64,000 nucleotides of DNA from DATJGS01 sp035494735 (GTDB lineage Bacteria; Eisenbacteria; RBG-16-71-46), in contig DATJGS010000023.1 of the NCBI GenBank assembly GCA_035494735.1, positions 1-64,000 of the forward strand, read 5' to 3'. Below are positions 56,390 to 63,647 of the stretch, in pieces. Every line of letters starts with the position of its first letter. The first letter of the stretch is position 1. The translations under genes and the position numbers were made by a program. The notes under the pieces are model-generated. The model was given only the letters and a program-made list of their open reading frames with translations, ran no database searches and was not told the DNA's origin.

Positions 56390-56422
56390 CGGCGGACGCC
56401 CCACAGCGTGGGGCGTCCGCCG
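56390..56422 (+). terminator. Perfect hairpin terminator
   Basis: Arms 56390-56404 and 56408-56422 are perfect 15-bp complements with an AGC loop, 56 nt after the DUF4382 stop and 30 nt before the Rid-family start. Confidence 0.75.
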
Positions 56423-56451
56423 CTTCACATCCACTCCTCAGCGAGGTCGCC

Positions 56452-56799
56452 ATGGACATCGTTCGGATCGGAAAAACCCCGCGCATGAGTCGCCTCGTCA
56501 TCCACGGCGACACGCTGTATCTCGCGGGACACGTCGCGAAGGAGCCAGCAGGCGACGTTCGCGGACAGACGTCGGCGATCCTCGCGCGCCTCGACGCCGC
56601 GCTCGCCGAAGTCGGCTCGAGCCGCGCGAAGCTGCTCTCGGTCAACATCTGGCTGGCCGACATGAAGTCGTTCGCGGAGATGAACGAAGTCTGGGACGCG
56701 TGGGTCGACCCCGCGCATCCGCCGGCCCGCGCCACCGTCGAAGCGCGCCTCGCCGACCCCGCGTACCTGGTCGAGATCGCCGCGATCGCGGCGCGCTGA
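56452..56799 (+). CDS. Rid family (YjgF/YER057c) protein
   Basis: A 115-residue protein of the trimeric Rid fold. LYLAGHVAKEP, QTSAILARLDAALAEVGSS and the C-terminal PARATVEARLADPAYLVEIA, which holds the Arg that binds substrate carboxylate in RidA, support the call. RidA hydrolyses reactive enamine/imine intermediates, such as those released by PLP-dependent threonine dehydratase; such a dehydratase lies 1.7 kb upstream, though in a separate transcription unit. Subfamily (Rid1-7) is not decided. The ATG at 56452 has a weak GAGG upstream. Confidence 0.85.
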   Translation: MDIVRIGKTPRMSRLVIHGDTLYLAGHVAKEPAGDVRGQTSAILARLDAALAEVGSSRAKLLSVNIWLADMKSFAEMNEVWDAWVDPAHPPARATVEARLADPAYLVEIAAIAAR

Positions 56800-56851
56800 G
56801 GCCGCGAGGGCGGAGGGCCGGCGCGACGGCCGTCGTGGCGCCGGAGTCCGT

Positions 56852-57079
56852 CTATTCTCTCGCGATGCGTGTGATCACGCCGAGCGTCACGCGTGCGGCG
56901 ACGCGTTCGCCGGGCGCGAGATTCGCCGGACACTCCATCGCGCTGACGCGGCCCACAAGTGAGGCCGCGCCCGGCTCGTCGAGCACGATCACCACGTCCA
57001 CGTAGCGATCGCCGTGGATGTCGACGTCCCGCGCGCTCTGCACGGTGCCGGTGCGCGTCTGCGGCAGGAGCAGGCTCAG
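56852..57079 (-). CDS. Small conserved-looking protein downstream of the CHAT gene (possible CTG start)
   Basis: On the minus strand a frame ending at 56852 reads GDRYVDVVIVLDEPGAASLV, MECPANLAPGERVAA and RVTLGVITRIARE, with a beta-rich, OB-fold or PilZ-like feel. A GTG start at 57043 would give 63 residues but has no ribosome binding site. GGAGGG stands 7 nt before a CTG at 57079, giving 75 residues from LSLLLPQTRTGTVQ. The CTG start is inferred from that site. It begins 30 nt after the stop of the CHAT gene, so cotranscription is likely. Function unknown. Confidence 0.5.
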   Translation of the reverse strand: MSLLLPQTRTGTVQSARDVDIHGDRYVDVVIVLDEPGAASLVGRVSAMECPANLAPGERVAARVTLGVITRIARE

Positions 57080-57109
57080 GGCGTCGCCCTCCGTTCGCCG
57101 GGCCCCGAC

Positions 57110-60100
57110 CTATTCACCGCTCGCGGTGAACGCGGCCCAGTAGAACGGCGCGGTCGGGCGACCCTGCCGGCGTCGCGCCGTGAGCACCGTGCGACTGGCC
57201 TCGCACAGCGCGGGGCCCGCCGTGAGACCGCGGGCGCGCGCTTCATAGAGCGCGTTCATCCACTCGCGCGTCGCGTCATCGGCGACCGGCCATTGGCTCG
57301 CGATGACGGCCCGGGCGCCCGCGAGCTGGAACGCGCGGCGCATGCCGAGAACGCCCTCGCGCGGCCACGGCGCCGCGAGACCCGACTGGCACGCCGACAA
57401 CACGACCCAATCGGTCCCGCGCAGATCCAGTGTCGTGACTTCCTCGGCGGTCAGCAGACCTTCGTTTTCGTCGCCGGTGGGCGACGGCGGGCGATTCGCG
57501 CCGGCGAGGGCGAGCCACACCTGGCGACCGAGCCACGGCGACGTGGTCCGCGGCGGCGTCGGCGCTTCGACCGCCGCGCCGCTCGCGGGCGCAGCCGCCG
57601 ACTGGGTGTGGCGCGGGTGGGCCGCGGCCAGGAGCGCGACACCGCCCACGCCGCGCGTGCCCGAGGCCGCGCGCTCCGCGCACGTGTCCGCCACCATGAC
57701 GCCGTGCGTGGCGACGTGGATCACGCGGTGGCCCGGGGCGTCGCGCTTGAACGTGGCCTCGTCGGCCGCGCCCGCGACCAGGAGATCGACCGGTCCCGCG
57801 TCCGCCGGCCAGCGGCGCGCGATGTCTTCGGCCTCGGCGCGCGCTCCCGGCAATCGCTCGAGCCCGATCGGCCCGCCCACGCACGGCCACGACCGCGCGC
57901 GCAGCGCCGCGACGATCGCCGATGGGTGCGCGGCGGCGCCCGCGTCCGCGTCGAAATCGGGCCCGCCCACGGCCAGCAGCCCTCGTCCGACGCCGGTATC
58001 GGCGGCGGGCAGCAGGTCGCGCTCGGCGTTGATGACGTGCAGCGTGAACGGCTCCTCCACGAGATAGTGGCCGCCGGCCGCGGGCAGCGCGAGCCACGGC
58101 AGCTCGAGCACCGAGCCCTCGGGAACGATCCACACGTCGTGCGCGCCGCCCAGGGACTTCGCGATCGGATCCCACACGGCCTTGCGCACCTCGGCGCCGA
58201 GCGCGCGGGACGCGCGCTCGCCCGCCCGGGCCGCGCCCGCCGTCGCGGGCGGTGCGGCGAGGGCGCGGGTCCAGCCGCCGATCCGGTCGTCGAGCGCGGC
58301 CGCCGAGCCGAGCCGCACGAATCGCACGGTCGGGTCGCGCCCGGAAGCGACGAACGCACCGAGCCCGGGGTCGGGACCGCCATCGCCCTCGGACGCGAAC
58401 GCGACGAGCGCCTGATCCGGCGCGAGCCGCGCCAGCACGCGGGCGAGCGACACCGAGTCATCGGGCGCGACGCGGCCGCGCGACGCGCGGATGTAGCGGC
58501 GCTCGGCGTCGTCCGCCGCCTGGTGCGCGGTCTCGAAGCGGGCGGCCGTGCCCGGGTCGTCGGGGTGCGCGGCGCCGCTCACCACGAGCTGGGCGAGCGA
58601 GTGCTGCGCCGCGACCCACTGCTGGTGCGCCGCGACGAGCGCGGTGTCGGAGGCGCCGCTCGGCGGCAGCCGGCGCCGCGCGATCTCGTGGCGGACCAGC
58701 CCGCGCCAGCGCACGACCCGATCCCATGCCGCCGCCAGGTCCGACGGTCGGTCGCGCTCGGCCAGGCGTACGAGCAGGTCGCACGGCGACCCGAGCTGCT
58801 GCGCGAGCTGCAGCGCCTGGCGGTCGGGAAGGGCCTCGAGCGAATACGTGAGACGCCGGCGCGCCGCGGACTCGGCGCGCAGCGCCTCGTCCCACGCCAG
58901 GGCGCTCGATCCGCCGCGCGCATCCGCGAGGGCCAGGGCATCGAGCAGCTCGTCCCAGTCCGAGCTCGCGCGCGCCTGCGTGCTGTCGCGTAGCCACGTC
59001 CAGTCGGCGCGCGCCCGCTCCAGGTACGCGGCTTCCGACGGGCCGCGCACCAGGCTCAGCTCCTCGAACACCAGCGTTCCGAGCCCGCTGCCCAGCGGAT
59101 CGTGGCGCTTGCGCTCGAGCTGGATCGCGGCGAGCAGCGTCTCGCGCGCGGCCGCCGCATGCCCGCGCACGTCCTCGAAGTGCGCCCGCATGGCGCGGAA
59201 CCCCGCCAGGTTGTCGTTCGCGAACGCTTCCTGCCGCTGCATGGCCGCCGCCACGTTGCCCAGTTCGCGCGCCGCGCCCACCGTGTCGGACACGGCCAGG
59301 AACTGGTTGATGAGTTCCAGTCGCGCATTGATCGTCTGCGGATTCGCCGCACCCGCCTTGGCGTCCATCACCGGCATTGCACGCGTGAGGTAGGAGACCG
59401 CGCCGTCGTGGTCTCCGAAGTTGCCGAGCCGGTAGCCGAGGACGATGCGGCGCCGCGCGGTCTCGAGGGACGCGTCGCCGGTGCGCTGCCGCGTCAGTTC
59501 GTACGCGCGCTCCGCGAGATCGACCGATTCGGCGAGATTGCCGGCGTTGTGCTCGAGCGTCGACAGGCGGGCCACGCAGCCTTCCAGATAGTCCCCGGCG
59601 GCCAGCGTCTCGGCCGCACAGTTGCGCACCGCGTGCATCAGGAGTTCGCGCGCCGCGTCGAATTCGCCGACGCGGGACAGGAACTCACCGTACTGCGCCA
59701 GCGTCGGCACGAGCTGCGGATGGTTGGACCCGAGCTTGGCCTCGCGCAGGGCGAGCGCGCGATCGAAGGCGGCGCGCGCCTCGGACGTGTGACCGAGCCG
59801 GGAGTGGGCGACGCCGAGCGCCATGTGCGCCTGGGCGGCCGTCAGCGTGTCGAGCACGGGGGCCGCGGCGAGGAGACGCAGGGCCTCTTCGCCGTGCGCG
59901 CGGGCCTCCTCGACGCGGCCGCCGTCGGGATAGAGCACGGCGGCCACGACGTGGGCGCGCTCGAGCACGGGGTCGCCCACCCGCGAATGCCGAGCGCGAA
60001 TCGCCATGCCCCGCTCGAGCGCGTCATAGGCCTGGCCATCCGCGAACAGGCCGCGCTTGAGGCGCGCCGTGCCGATGGTGAGGAGCGCGCGCGAGTACTC

Positions 60101-60364
60101 GAGCGAGTCGGAGCCCGCCGTGGGCTCGACTCGGGCGAAAATGACGCGCCCCAGGCTCTCGGATTCGGCCCAGCGGAAGTGGGCCTCGAGCTGGCCTACG
60201 GTGTCCCACACCGCCGCCTGCGGCGCCGACACGGTACGCGCTGGAATCGCGGGCGCAGGGACGGCGCGGCGGGCCGCCGCCGGCGAGATGCCGAGGCCGG
60301 CGGAAAGCAGGACGGCCCAGAGCACGATCAGGAGGGGGCAACGCGGAGCGTTCATCGCGCCCAT
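57110..60364 (-). CDS. Secreted TPR-CHAT caspase-like protease
   Basis: About 1,084 residues. A signal peptide (LLIVLWAVLLSAGLGISPAAA) is followed by a long run of TPR-type helices (about 60-500, e.g. AHMALGVAHSRLGHTSEARA and AFDRALALRE) and a helical linker. The C-terminal CHAT domain (about 750-1084) has His887 in VIHVATHGVM and Cys992 in VVLSACQSGLA, the catalytic pair of the caspase-like clan, plus the closing ASQWPVADDATREWM and PFYWAAF. CHAT proteases are usually cytosolic; a signal peptide places this one outside the membrane, where a defence-effector role is less obvious. Start 60364 has GAAGG 7 nt upstream; 60370 and 60355 are alternatives. A small gene follows after 30 nt. Confidence 0.87.
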   Translation of the reverse strand: MGAMNAPRCPLLIVLWAVLLSAGLGISPAAARRAVPAPAIPARTVSAPQAAVWDTVGQLEAHFRWAESESLGRVIFARVEPTAGSDSLEYSRALLTIGTARLKRGLFADGQAYDALERGMAIRARHSRVGDPVLERAHVVAAVLYPDGGRVEEARAHGEEALRLLAAAPVLDTLTAAQAHMALGVAHSRLGHTSEARAAFDRALALREAKLGSNHPQLVPTLAQYGEFLSRVGEFDAARELLMHAVRNCAAETLAAGDYLEGCVARLSTLEHNAGNLAESVDLAERAYELTRQRTGDASLETARRRIVLGYRLGNFGDHDGAVSYLTRAMPVMDAKAGAANPQTINARLELINQFLAVSDTVGAARELGNVAAAMQRQEAFANDNLAGFRAMRAHFEDVRGHAAAARETLLAAIQLERKRHDPLGSGLGTLVFEELSLVRGPSEAAYLERARADWTWLRDSTQARASSDWDELLDALALADARGGSSALAWDEALRAESAARRRLTYSLEALPDRQALQLAQQLGSPCDLLVRLAERDRPSDLAAAWDRVVRWRGLVRHEIARRRLPPSGASDTALVAAHQQWVAAQHSLAQLVVSGAAHPDDPGTAARFETAHQAADDAERRYIRASRGRVAPDDSVSLARVLARLAPDQALVAFASEGDGGPDPGLGAFVASGRDPTVRFVRLGSAAALDDRIGGWTRALAAPPATAGAARAGERASRALGAEVRKAVWDPIAKSLGGAHDVWIVPEGSVLELPWLALPAAGGHYLVEEPFTLHVINAERDLLPAADTGVGRGLLAVGGPDFDADAGAAAHPSAIVAALRARSWPCVGGPIGLERLPGARAEAEDIARRWPADAGPVDLLVAGAADEATFKRDAPGHRVIHVATHGVMVADTCAERAASGTRGVGGVALLAAAHPRHTQSAAAPASGAAVEAPTPPRTTSPWLGRQVWLALAGANRPPSPTGDENEGLLTAEEVTTLDLRGTDWVVLSACQSGLAAPWPREGVLGMRRAFQLAGARAVIASQWPVADDATREWMNALYEARARGLTAGPALCEASRTVLTARRRQGRPTAPFYWAAFTASGE

Positions 60365-60606
60365 GAGCATGCCTTCGAACGCGCGCGCTCGCACGTCCTT
60401 TTCGTTCGCCCGATCGTCGTCGGCCGTCGGCGCGCCCGCCCGGCGCCGGCTCCGGTGCCCCAGCCTCGCCCAGACACCCATGCCCAACCCTTACGGCGAG
60501 CCTTCGAGGCGTGCCGTTCGGGGCGCCGCACGGATTGCGCGGGGTCGACGCAAACCCCATGATCGCGGCGCCGGACGTCCCCGAGTCCGGCGGCGCCACG
60601 ACAGTC

Positions 60607-60634
60607 TTGACACGCAAGTCGTTGCTTGCATAAT
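60607..60634 (+). promoter_or_regulatory. Promoter with overlapping operator for the arsR-like operon
   Basis: TTGACA (60607-60612), 16-nt spacer, CATAAT (60629-60634) is the best sigma-70-type match in the window. An inverted repeat GCAAG-6 nt-CTTGC (60614-60629) fills the spacer, where a repressor would block polymerase. Confidence 0.7.
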
Positions 60635-60650
60635 GCAGGCGGGTGGCACG

Positions 60651-60959
60651 GTGGACAAGATCTTCAAGGCTCTCGCGGACCCGACGCGCCGAAAGCTGCT
60701 CGACCGGCTCCATGCCGAGAGCGGCCTCACGCTCGGCGAGCTGAGCGAGCAACTCAGGATGACGCGACAGGCCGTGTCGCAGCATCTCGCGGTGCTCGAG
60801 GCCGCGAACCTCGTGAGTTCCGTGCGCCGCGGCCGCGCCAAGCACCACTACCTCAATCCGATTCCAATCCACGAGGTGTACGAGCGGTGGGTGAGGAAGT
60901 TCGAACGGCGCGGCTTGAAGGCGCTCGCGGATCTCAAACGCTCGCTCGAGGGAGACTGA
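60651..60959 (+). CDS. ArsR family (winged helix) transcriptional regulator
   Basis: A 102-residue regulator: KIFKALADPTRRKLLDRLH, LTLGELSEQLRMTRQAVSQH with the recognition helix, and the wing VSSVRRGRAKHHYLNPIP. No metal-binding cysteines are present, as in the SRPBCC-associated subgroup. GTG at 60651 is chosen as start because the ATG at 60633 lies inside the -10 box of the promoter. Its stop is one base before the ATG of the AHSA1 gene. This ArsR plus AHSA1 pairing is common in bacteria; autoregulation through the operator in the spacer is likely. Confidence 0.87.
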   Translation: MDKIFKALADPTRRKLLDRLHAESGLTLGELSEQLRMTRQAVSQHLAVLEAANLVSSVRRGRAKHHYLNPIPIHEVYERWVRKFERRGLKALADLKRSLEGD

Positions 60960-60960
60960 C

Positions 60961-61416
60961 ATGGCGAAGTCCACGTTCGTTTACGTCATCTACATCGCCG
61001 CCAAGCAGCAGCAGGTGTGGGAAGCCCTGATCCAGCCCGAGTTCACGCGCAGCTACTGGGGCCACGAGAACGTGTCGGACTGGAAGCCGGGATCGACGTG
61101 GGAGCATCGCCAGGCCGACGCGTCGCGCGAGCTGAAGCTCGTCGGCAAGGTGGTCGAGTTCACGCCGCCGACGCGTCTCGTGCTGACGTGGGGAGATCCC
61201 AAGGACGCGGCCAAGCCGTCGGCGCAATCGCGGGTCGCCCTCGACCTGGAGCAGATCGGCGACATGGTGCGCCTCACGGTGACGCACGACGAGCTGGAGG
61301 CGGGCTCGGACATGTTGCGCGGCATCTCGTCGGGCTGGCCGCGCGTGCTGTCCAGCCTCAAGTCGCAGCTCGAAACCGGGAAGCCTCTGCCGACCTGGGC
61401 CACCGCCGCGCGTTAG
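60961..61416 (+). CDS. SRPBCC/AHSA1-like protein
   Basis: A 151-residue START-like helix-grip domain: VYVIYIAAKQQQVWEALIQ, FTRSYWGHENVSDWKPGS, LVGKVVEFTPPTRLVLTW and the long C-terminal helix RVLSSLKSQLETGK are typical of the AHSA1 family, which forms a hydrophobic ligand cavity. The ligand is unknown. It follows the ArsR-type regulator after one base and is certainly cotranscribed with it. Confidence 0.88.
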   Translation: MAKSTFVYVIYIAAKQQQVWEALIQPEFTRSYWGHENVSDWKPGSTWEHRQADASRELKLVGKVVEFTPPTRLVLTWGDPKDAAKPSAQSRVALDLEQIGDMVRLTVTHDELEAGSDMLRGISSGWPRVLSSLKSQLETGKPLPTWATAAR

Positions 61417-61452
61417 GCCGGGCCCACGAACCTCTTCAGGAAAGGACGTCCC

Positions 61453-61818
61453 ATGCCGAAGGCGGGCGAAGTCGTGCGTGAGTTCTACGAGGCGGTGCGC
61501 CGGAAGGACATCGCGGCAGCCAGGCCATTTCTCGGCGACGATCTCGTGTTCGTCGGACTGTTCGAGACGTATCGCGGCCCGGAGGCCTATCTCGCCGCGC
61601 TCACCGGACTGCTCTCGATCACGACGCGCCTCGACGTCAAGACCATCGTCGCCGAGGGCGATCAGGCCGCCATCTTCTTCGAACTCGAGACGGTGGCGCC
61701 GGCCGCCGCGACCACGTTGGTCGCGGAGTGGCACCAGGTGAGCGACGGCCGGATTCGCCGCGTTCAGTCCGCATTCGACGGCCGGCCGTTCGCCGCGATG
61801 TTCACGGGTGGAAGCTAG
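61453..61818 (+). CDS. SnoaL/NTF2-like protein
   Basis: A 121-residue cone-shaped alpha+beta barrel of the SnoaL/NTF2 superfamily: VREFYEAVRRKDIAAARPFL, LVFVGLFETYRGPEAYLAAL and FFELETVAPAAATTLVAEW followed by HQVSDGRIRRVQSAFD. Members bind or isomerise small hydrophobic molecules. AAAGGA lies 9 nt before the ATG. It starts 36 bp after the AHSA1 gene, so it is probably the third gene of that operon. Confidence 0.82.
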   Translation: MPKAGEVVREFYEAVRRKDIAAARPFLGDDLVFVGLFETYRGPEAYLAALTGLLSITTRLDVKTIVAEGDQAAIFFELETVAPAAATTLVAEWHQVSDGRIRRVQSAFDGRPFAAMFTGGS

Positions 61819-61856
61819 GCAAACCCCTTCAGCCTGCCCACGAATCGGCCGAGACC

Positions 61857-62267
61857 ATGGACATGACTCGCGCTCGCCTGACGATGTTCCTTGCCGCCTC
61901 CGTGTTCGCCGTCGGATGCGCGACGGTGCCGGCCCCGGCGGATCCGTCGCGATCGTCCTCCGAGGTCGGCATGGCGTCGTTCTATGGCGCGGCGCACGAG
62001 GGTCAACGGACGGCGAGCGGCGGCCGCTATCATCCCGATCGCCTGACGGCGGCCCACCCGACGCTGCCGTTCGGCTCACGAGTGCGCGTGACGAACCTCG
62101 ACAACGGCCGCAGCGTGATCGTGACCATCAACGACCGCGGGCCGTTCCGTAAGGGGCGGATCATCGACGTGTCGAAGCGCGCCGCGCGGCGTCTCGGATT
62201 CGTTCGGCAGGGCACGGCGCGCGTGCGCGTCGAGCCGCTGAGCGAAGCCGCGGACGCCCGCCGCTAG
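61857..62267 (+). CDS. rlpA: RlpA-like septal ring lipoprotein, lytic transglycosylase
   Basis: A 136-residue lipoprotein (lipobox AVGC) with a double-psi beta-barrel: GMASFYGAAHEGQRTASGGR, LPFGSRVRVTNLDNGRSV and NDRGPFRKGRIIDVSKRAA. The Asp and His of this fold (GPF..GRIIDVS) cleave peptidoglycan in Pseudomonas RlpA; here the SPOR domain is absent. ATG 61857 is used; ATG 61863 is possible. It lies 38 bp after the SnoaL-like gene, so read-through is possible, but its function is unrelated. Confidence 0.88.
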   Translation: MDMTRARLTMFLAASVFAVGCATVPAPADPSRSSSEVGMASFYGAAHEGQRTASGGRYHPDRLTAAHPTLPFGSRVRVTNLDNGRSVIVTINDRGPFRKGRIIDVSKRAARRLGFVRQGTARVRVEPLSEAADARR

Positions 62268-62458
62268 TCCTCTCCTCGTCGCTCGGATGCCGGCGGTCAG
62301 CGCAGCCGGATGACGCGCGCTGTCAGCGCTGCGTGCGCCCGGCGCTCGACTCGCGGACCCCGCGCCTCGCCGTACGAACGCGAGACGCCGGCCCGGCACA
62401 GAGCGGTGCTAGTCTCGCGCGCGTTCCCGTCGCAAACCGTCGATTTCGGGGAGGCCGC

Positions 62459-63013
62459 ATGCAAGTGTCGGAAGCGCAGGGGGAGGTCCGCGCCGTGTAC
62501 CTGAACGGCGCGGTCGGACAACTCGTCTCAGCCGCGATCTGGCTGGCATCGGCCACATTGGGGAGCGCGGTGTCGATCCGGGCGGCTGTCCTGGCGCTCG
62601 TCTTCGGCGGGATGCTGATCTTCCCGATCACGCAGCTCGTGCTGCGTGCACGCGGGCGCCGATACGAACTCGCGGCGGCGAATCCCCTTCGCCATCTGGC
62701 CATGCAGATCGCGTTCACGGTTCCGATGACGCTGCTCGTGGCCGGCGCGGCGGCGTTGCGCAACGTGGCGTGGTTCTATCCCGCGTGCGCCGTGATCGTC
62801 GGCGCCCACTACCTGCCGTTCGTGTTCCTGTACGGCATGTGGCAGTACGCGCTGTTGAGCGGCCTACTCGTGACCGGCGGCATCGCGTACGCGTTCCTGC
62901 TGCCGCACGCGTTCGCGCCCGCCGGATGGTTCACGGGCGCCGTGCTCGCTCTCTACGGCGCGTGGATGACGCTGCTGCCGGGATCTCGACGTAGTGAGCC
63001 CCGCACTTCGTAG
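62459..63013 (+). CDS. Small polytopic membrane protein
   Basis: A 184-residue protein with about six hydrophobic segments (VGQLVSAAIWLASATLGS, AAVLALVFGGMLIFPITQLV, PMTLLVAGAAAL, FYPACAVIVGAHYLPFVFLY, ALLSGLLVTGGIAYAFLLP, GWFTGAVLALYGAWMTLL). GGGGAGG sits before the ATG. It resembles DUF7010-type proteins, but I cannot confirm a family. The last ten residues overlap a probable gene remnant on the other strand, so the natural C-terminus may once have been different. Confidence 0.7.
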   Translation: MQVSEAQGEVRAVYLNGAVGQLVSAAIWLASATLGSAVSIRAAVLALVFGGMLIFPITQLVLRARGRRYELAAANPLRHLAMQIAFTVPMTLLVAGAAALRNVAWFYPACAVIVGAHYLPFVFLYGMWQYALLSGLLVTGGIAYAFLLPHAFAPAGWFTGAVLALYGAWMTLLPGSRRSEPRTS

Positions 63014-63105
63014 AGGAACACGGTCTCGCGGCGGGCCACTCCATCGAGGTTGTCAGGGCTGACGAAGCGCCGATCGTGCAGGCGCTCCGTCAGCGCGAGT
63101 TCGTG
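63003..63105 (-). pseudogene. Possible remnant of a protein-coding gene
   Basis: The gap between the membrane-protein stop and the rhodanese stop reads on the minus strand as HELALTERLHDRRFVSPDNL, DGVARRETVFLYEVRG with protein-like composition but no start codon. After EVRG the neighbouring frame continues as AHYVEIP, suggesting a frameshift. No family recognised. Confidence 0.3.
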
Positions 63106-63106
63106 C

Positions 63107-63532
63107 TCAGGACTCGAGGCCCAGCCCCTCGTCCTTCCAACCCTCGATGCCGCCGATCATCTTCTTCACCGGCCGGCCGAGACGGGCCAAGCGCAGCGCG
63201 GCGCGGTCGGCGCCGTTGCAGTGCGGACCACTGCAGTAGACGACGAATACGGTCTCCGGGGGATAGGTCGCGACGTTGCGCTCGATGATCCGCGCGTGTG
63301 GCAGGTTGACGGCGCCCGGCACGTGGCCCGCCGCGTACAGGTTCGGTCCGCGCACGTCGAGCACCACGAAGCCGGGTTCCTTGCCGTGGATCGCGTGGTT
63401 CACGTCCCAGCAATCGGACTCGTACGCGAGCAGCGCCTCGAAGTGGCGGGCTGCGTCTTCCGACGGCGCGGCGCGGCCGATGGTGACGGACGCGCCGGCC
63501 TCCGTGGTGGTCGCTTGGTTGAGTTCAGGCAT
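63107..63532 (-). CDS. Single-domain rhodanese-like protein
   Basis: A 141-residue protein. GGAGGAG lies 4 nt before the ATG at 63532. The rhodanese fold shows as GFVVLDVRGPNLYAAGHVPG, AVNLPHARI, and the active loop VVYCSGPHCNGADRAALRL, in which the first Cys is the predicted persulfide carrier. The loop is longer than usual and has a second Cys-Asn. GGIEGWKDEG closes the domain. It is transcribed divergently from the FtrA-like regulator, a pairing seen in proteobacteria, so control by that regulator is likely. Confidence 0.88.
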   Translation of the reverse strand: MPELNQATTTEAGASVTIGRAAPSEDAARHFEALLAYESDCWDVNHAIHGKEPGFVVLDVRGPNLYAAGHVPGAVNLPHARIIERNVATYPPETVFVVYCSGPHCNGADRAALRLARLGRPVKKMIGGIEGWKDEGLGLES

Positions 63533-63647
63533 CGTCTCCTCCAGAGAATCGAGCGGCGCCCGACGCGCCGTTCGCTATGGAACAGGATCGGCCGGGCGGC
63601 ACAATTTCGCGATAGGCAGAAACGACATTGTTCGATAAGATTCCGTC
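63533..63647. promoter_or_regulatory. Divergent rhodanese/FtrA-like control region
   Basis: 115 bp between two divergent starts. The part 63600-63645 is AT-rich for this genome and holds two TTCG(CG)ATA-like direct repeats about 25 bp apart (near 63606 and 63631), a reasonable arrangement for AraC-family half-sites. Sites are inferred by eye. Confidence 0.35.

Noticed and set aside
57110..60364. CHAT gene as part of a type III-E CRISPR (Craspase) system
   Set aside because: The protein is secreted and there is no Cas7-11, RNA target or array nearby.
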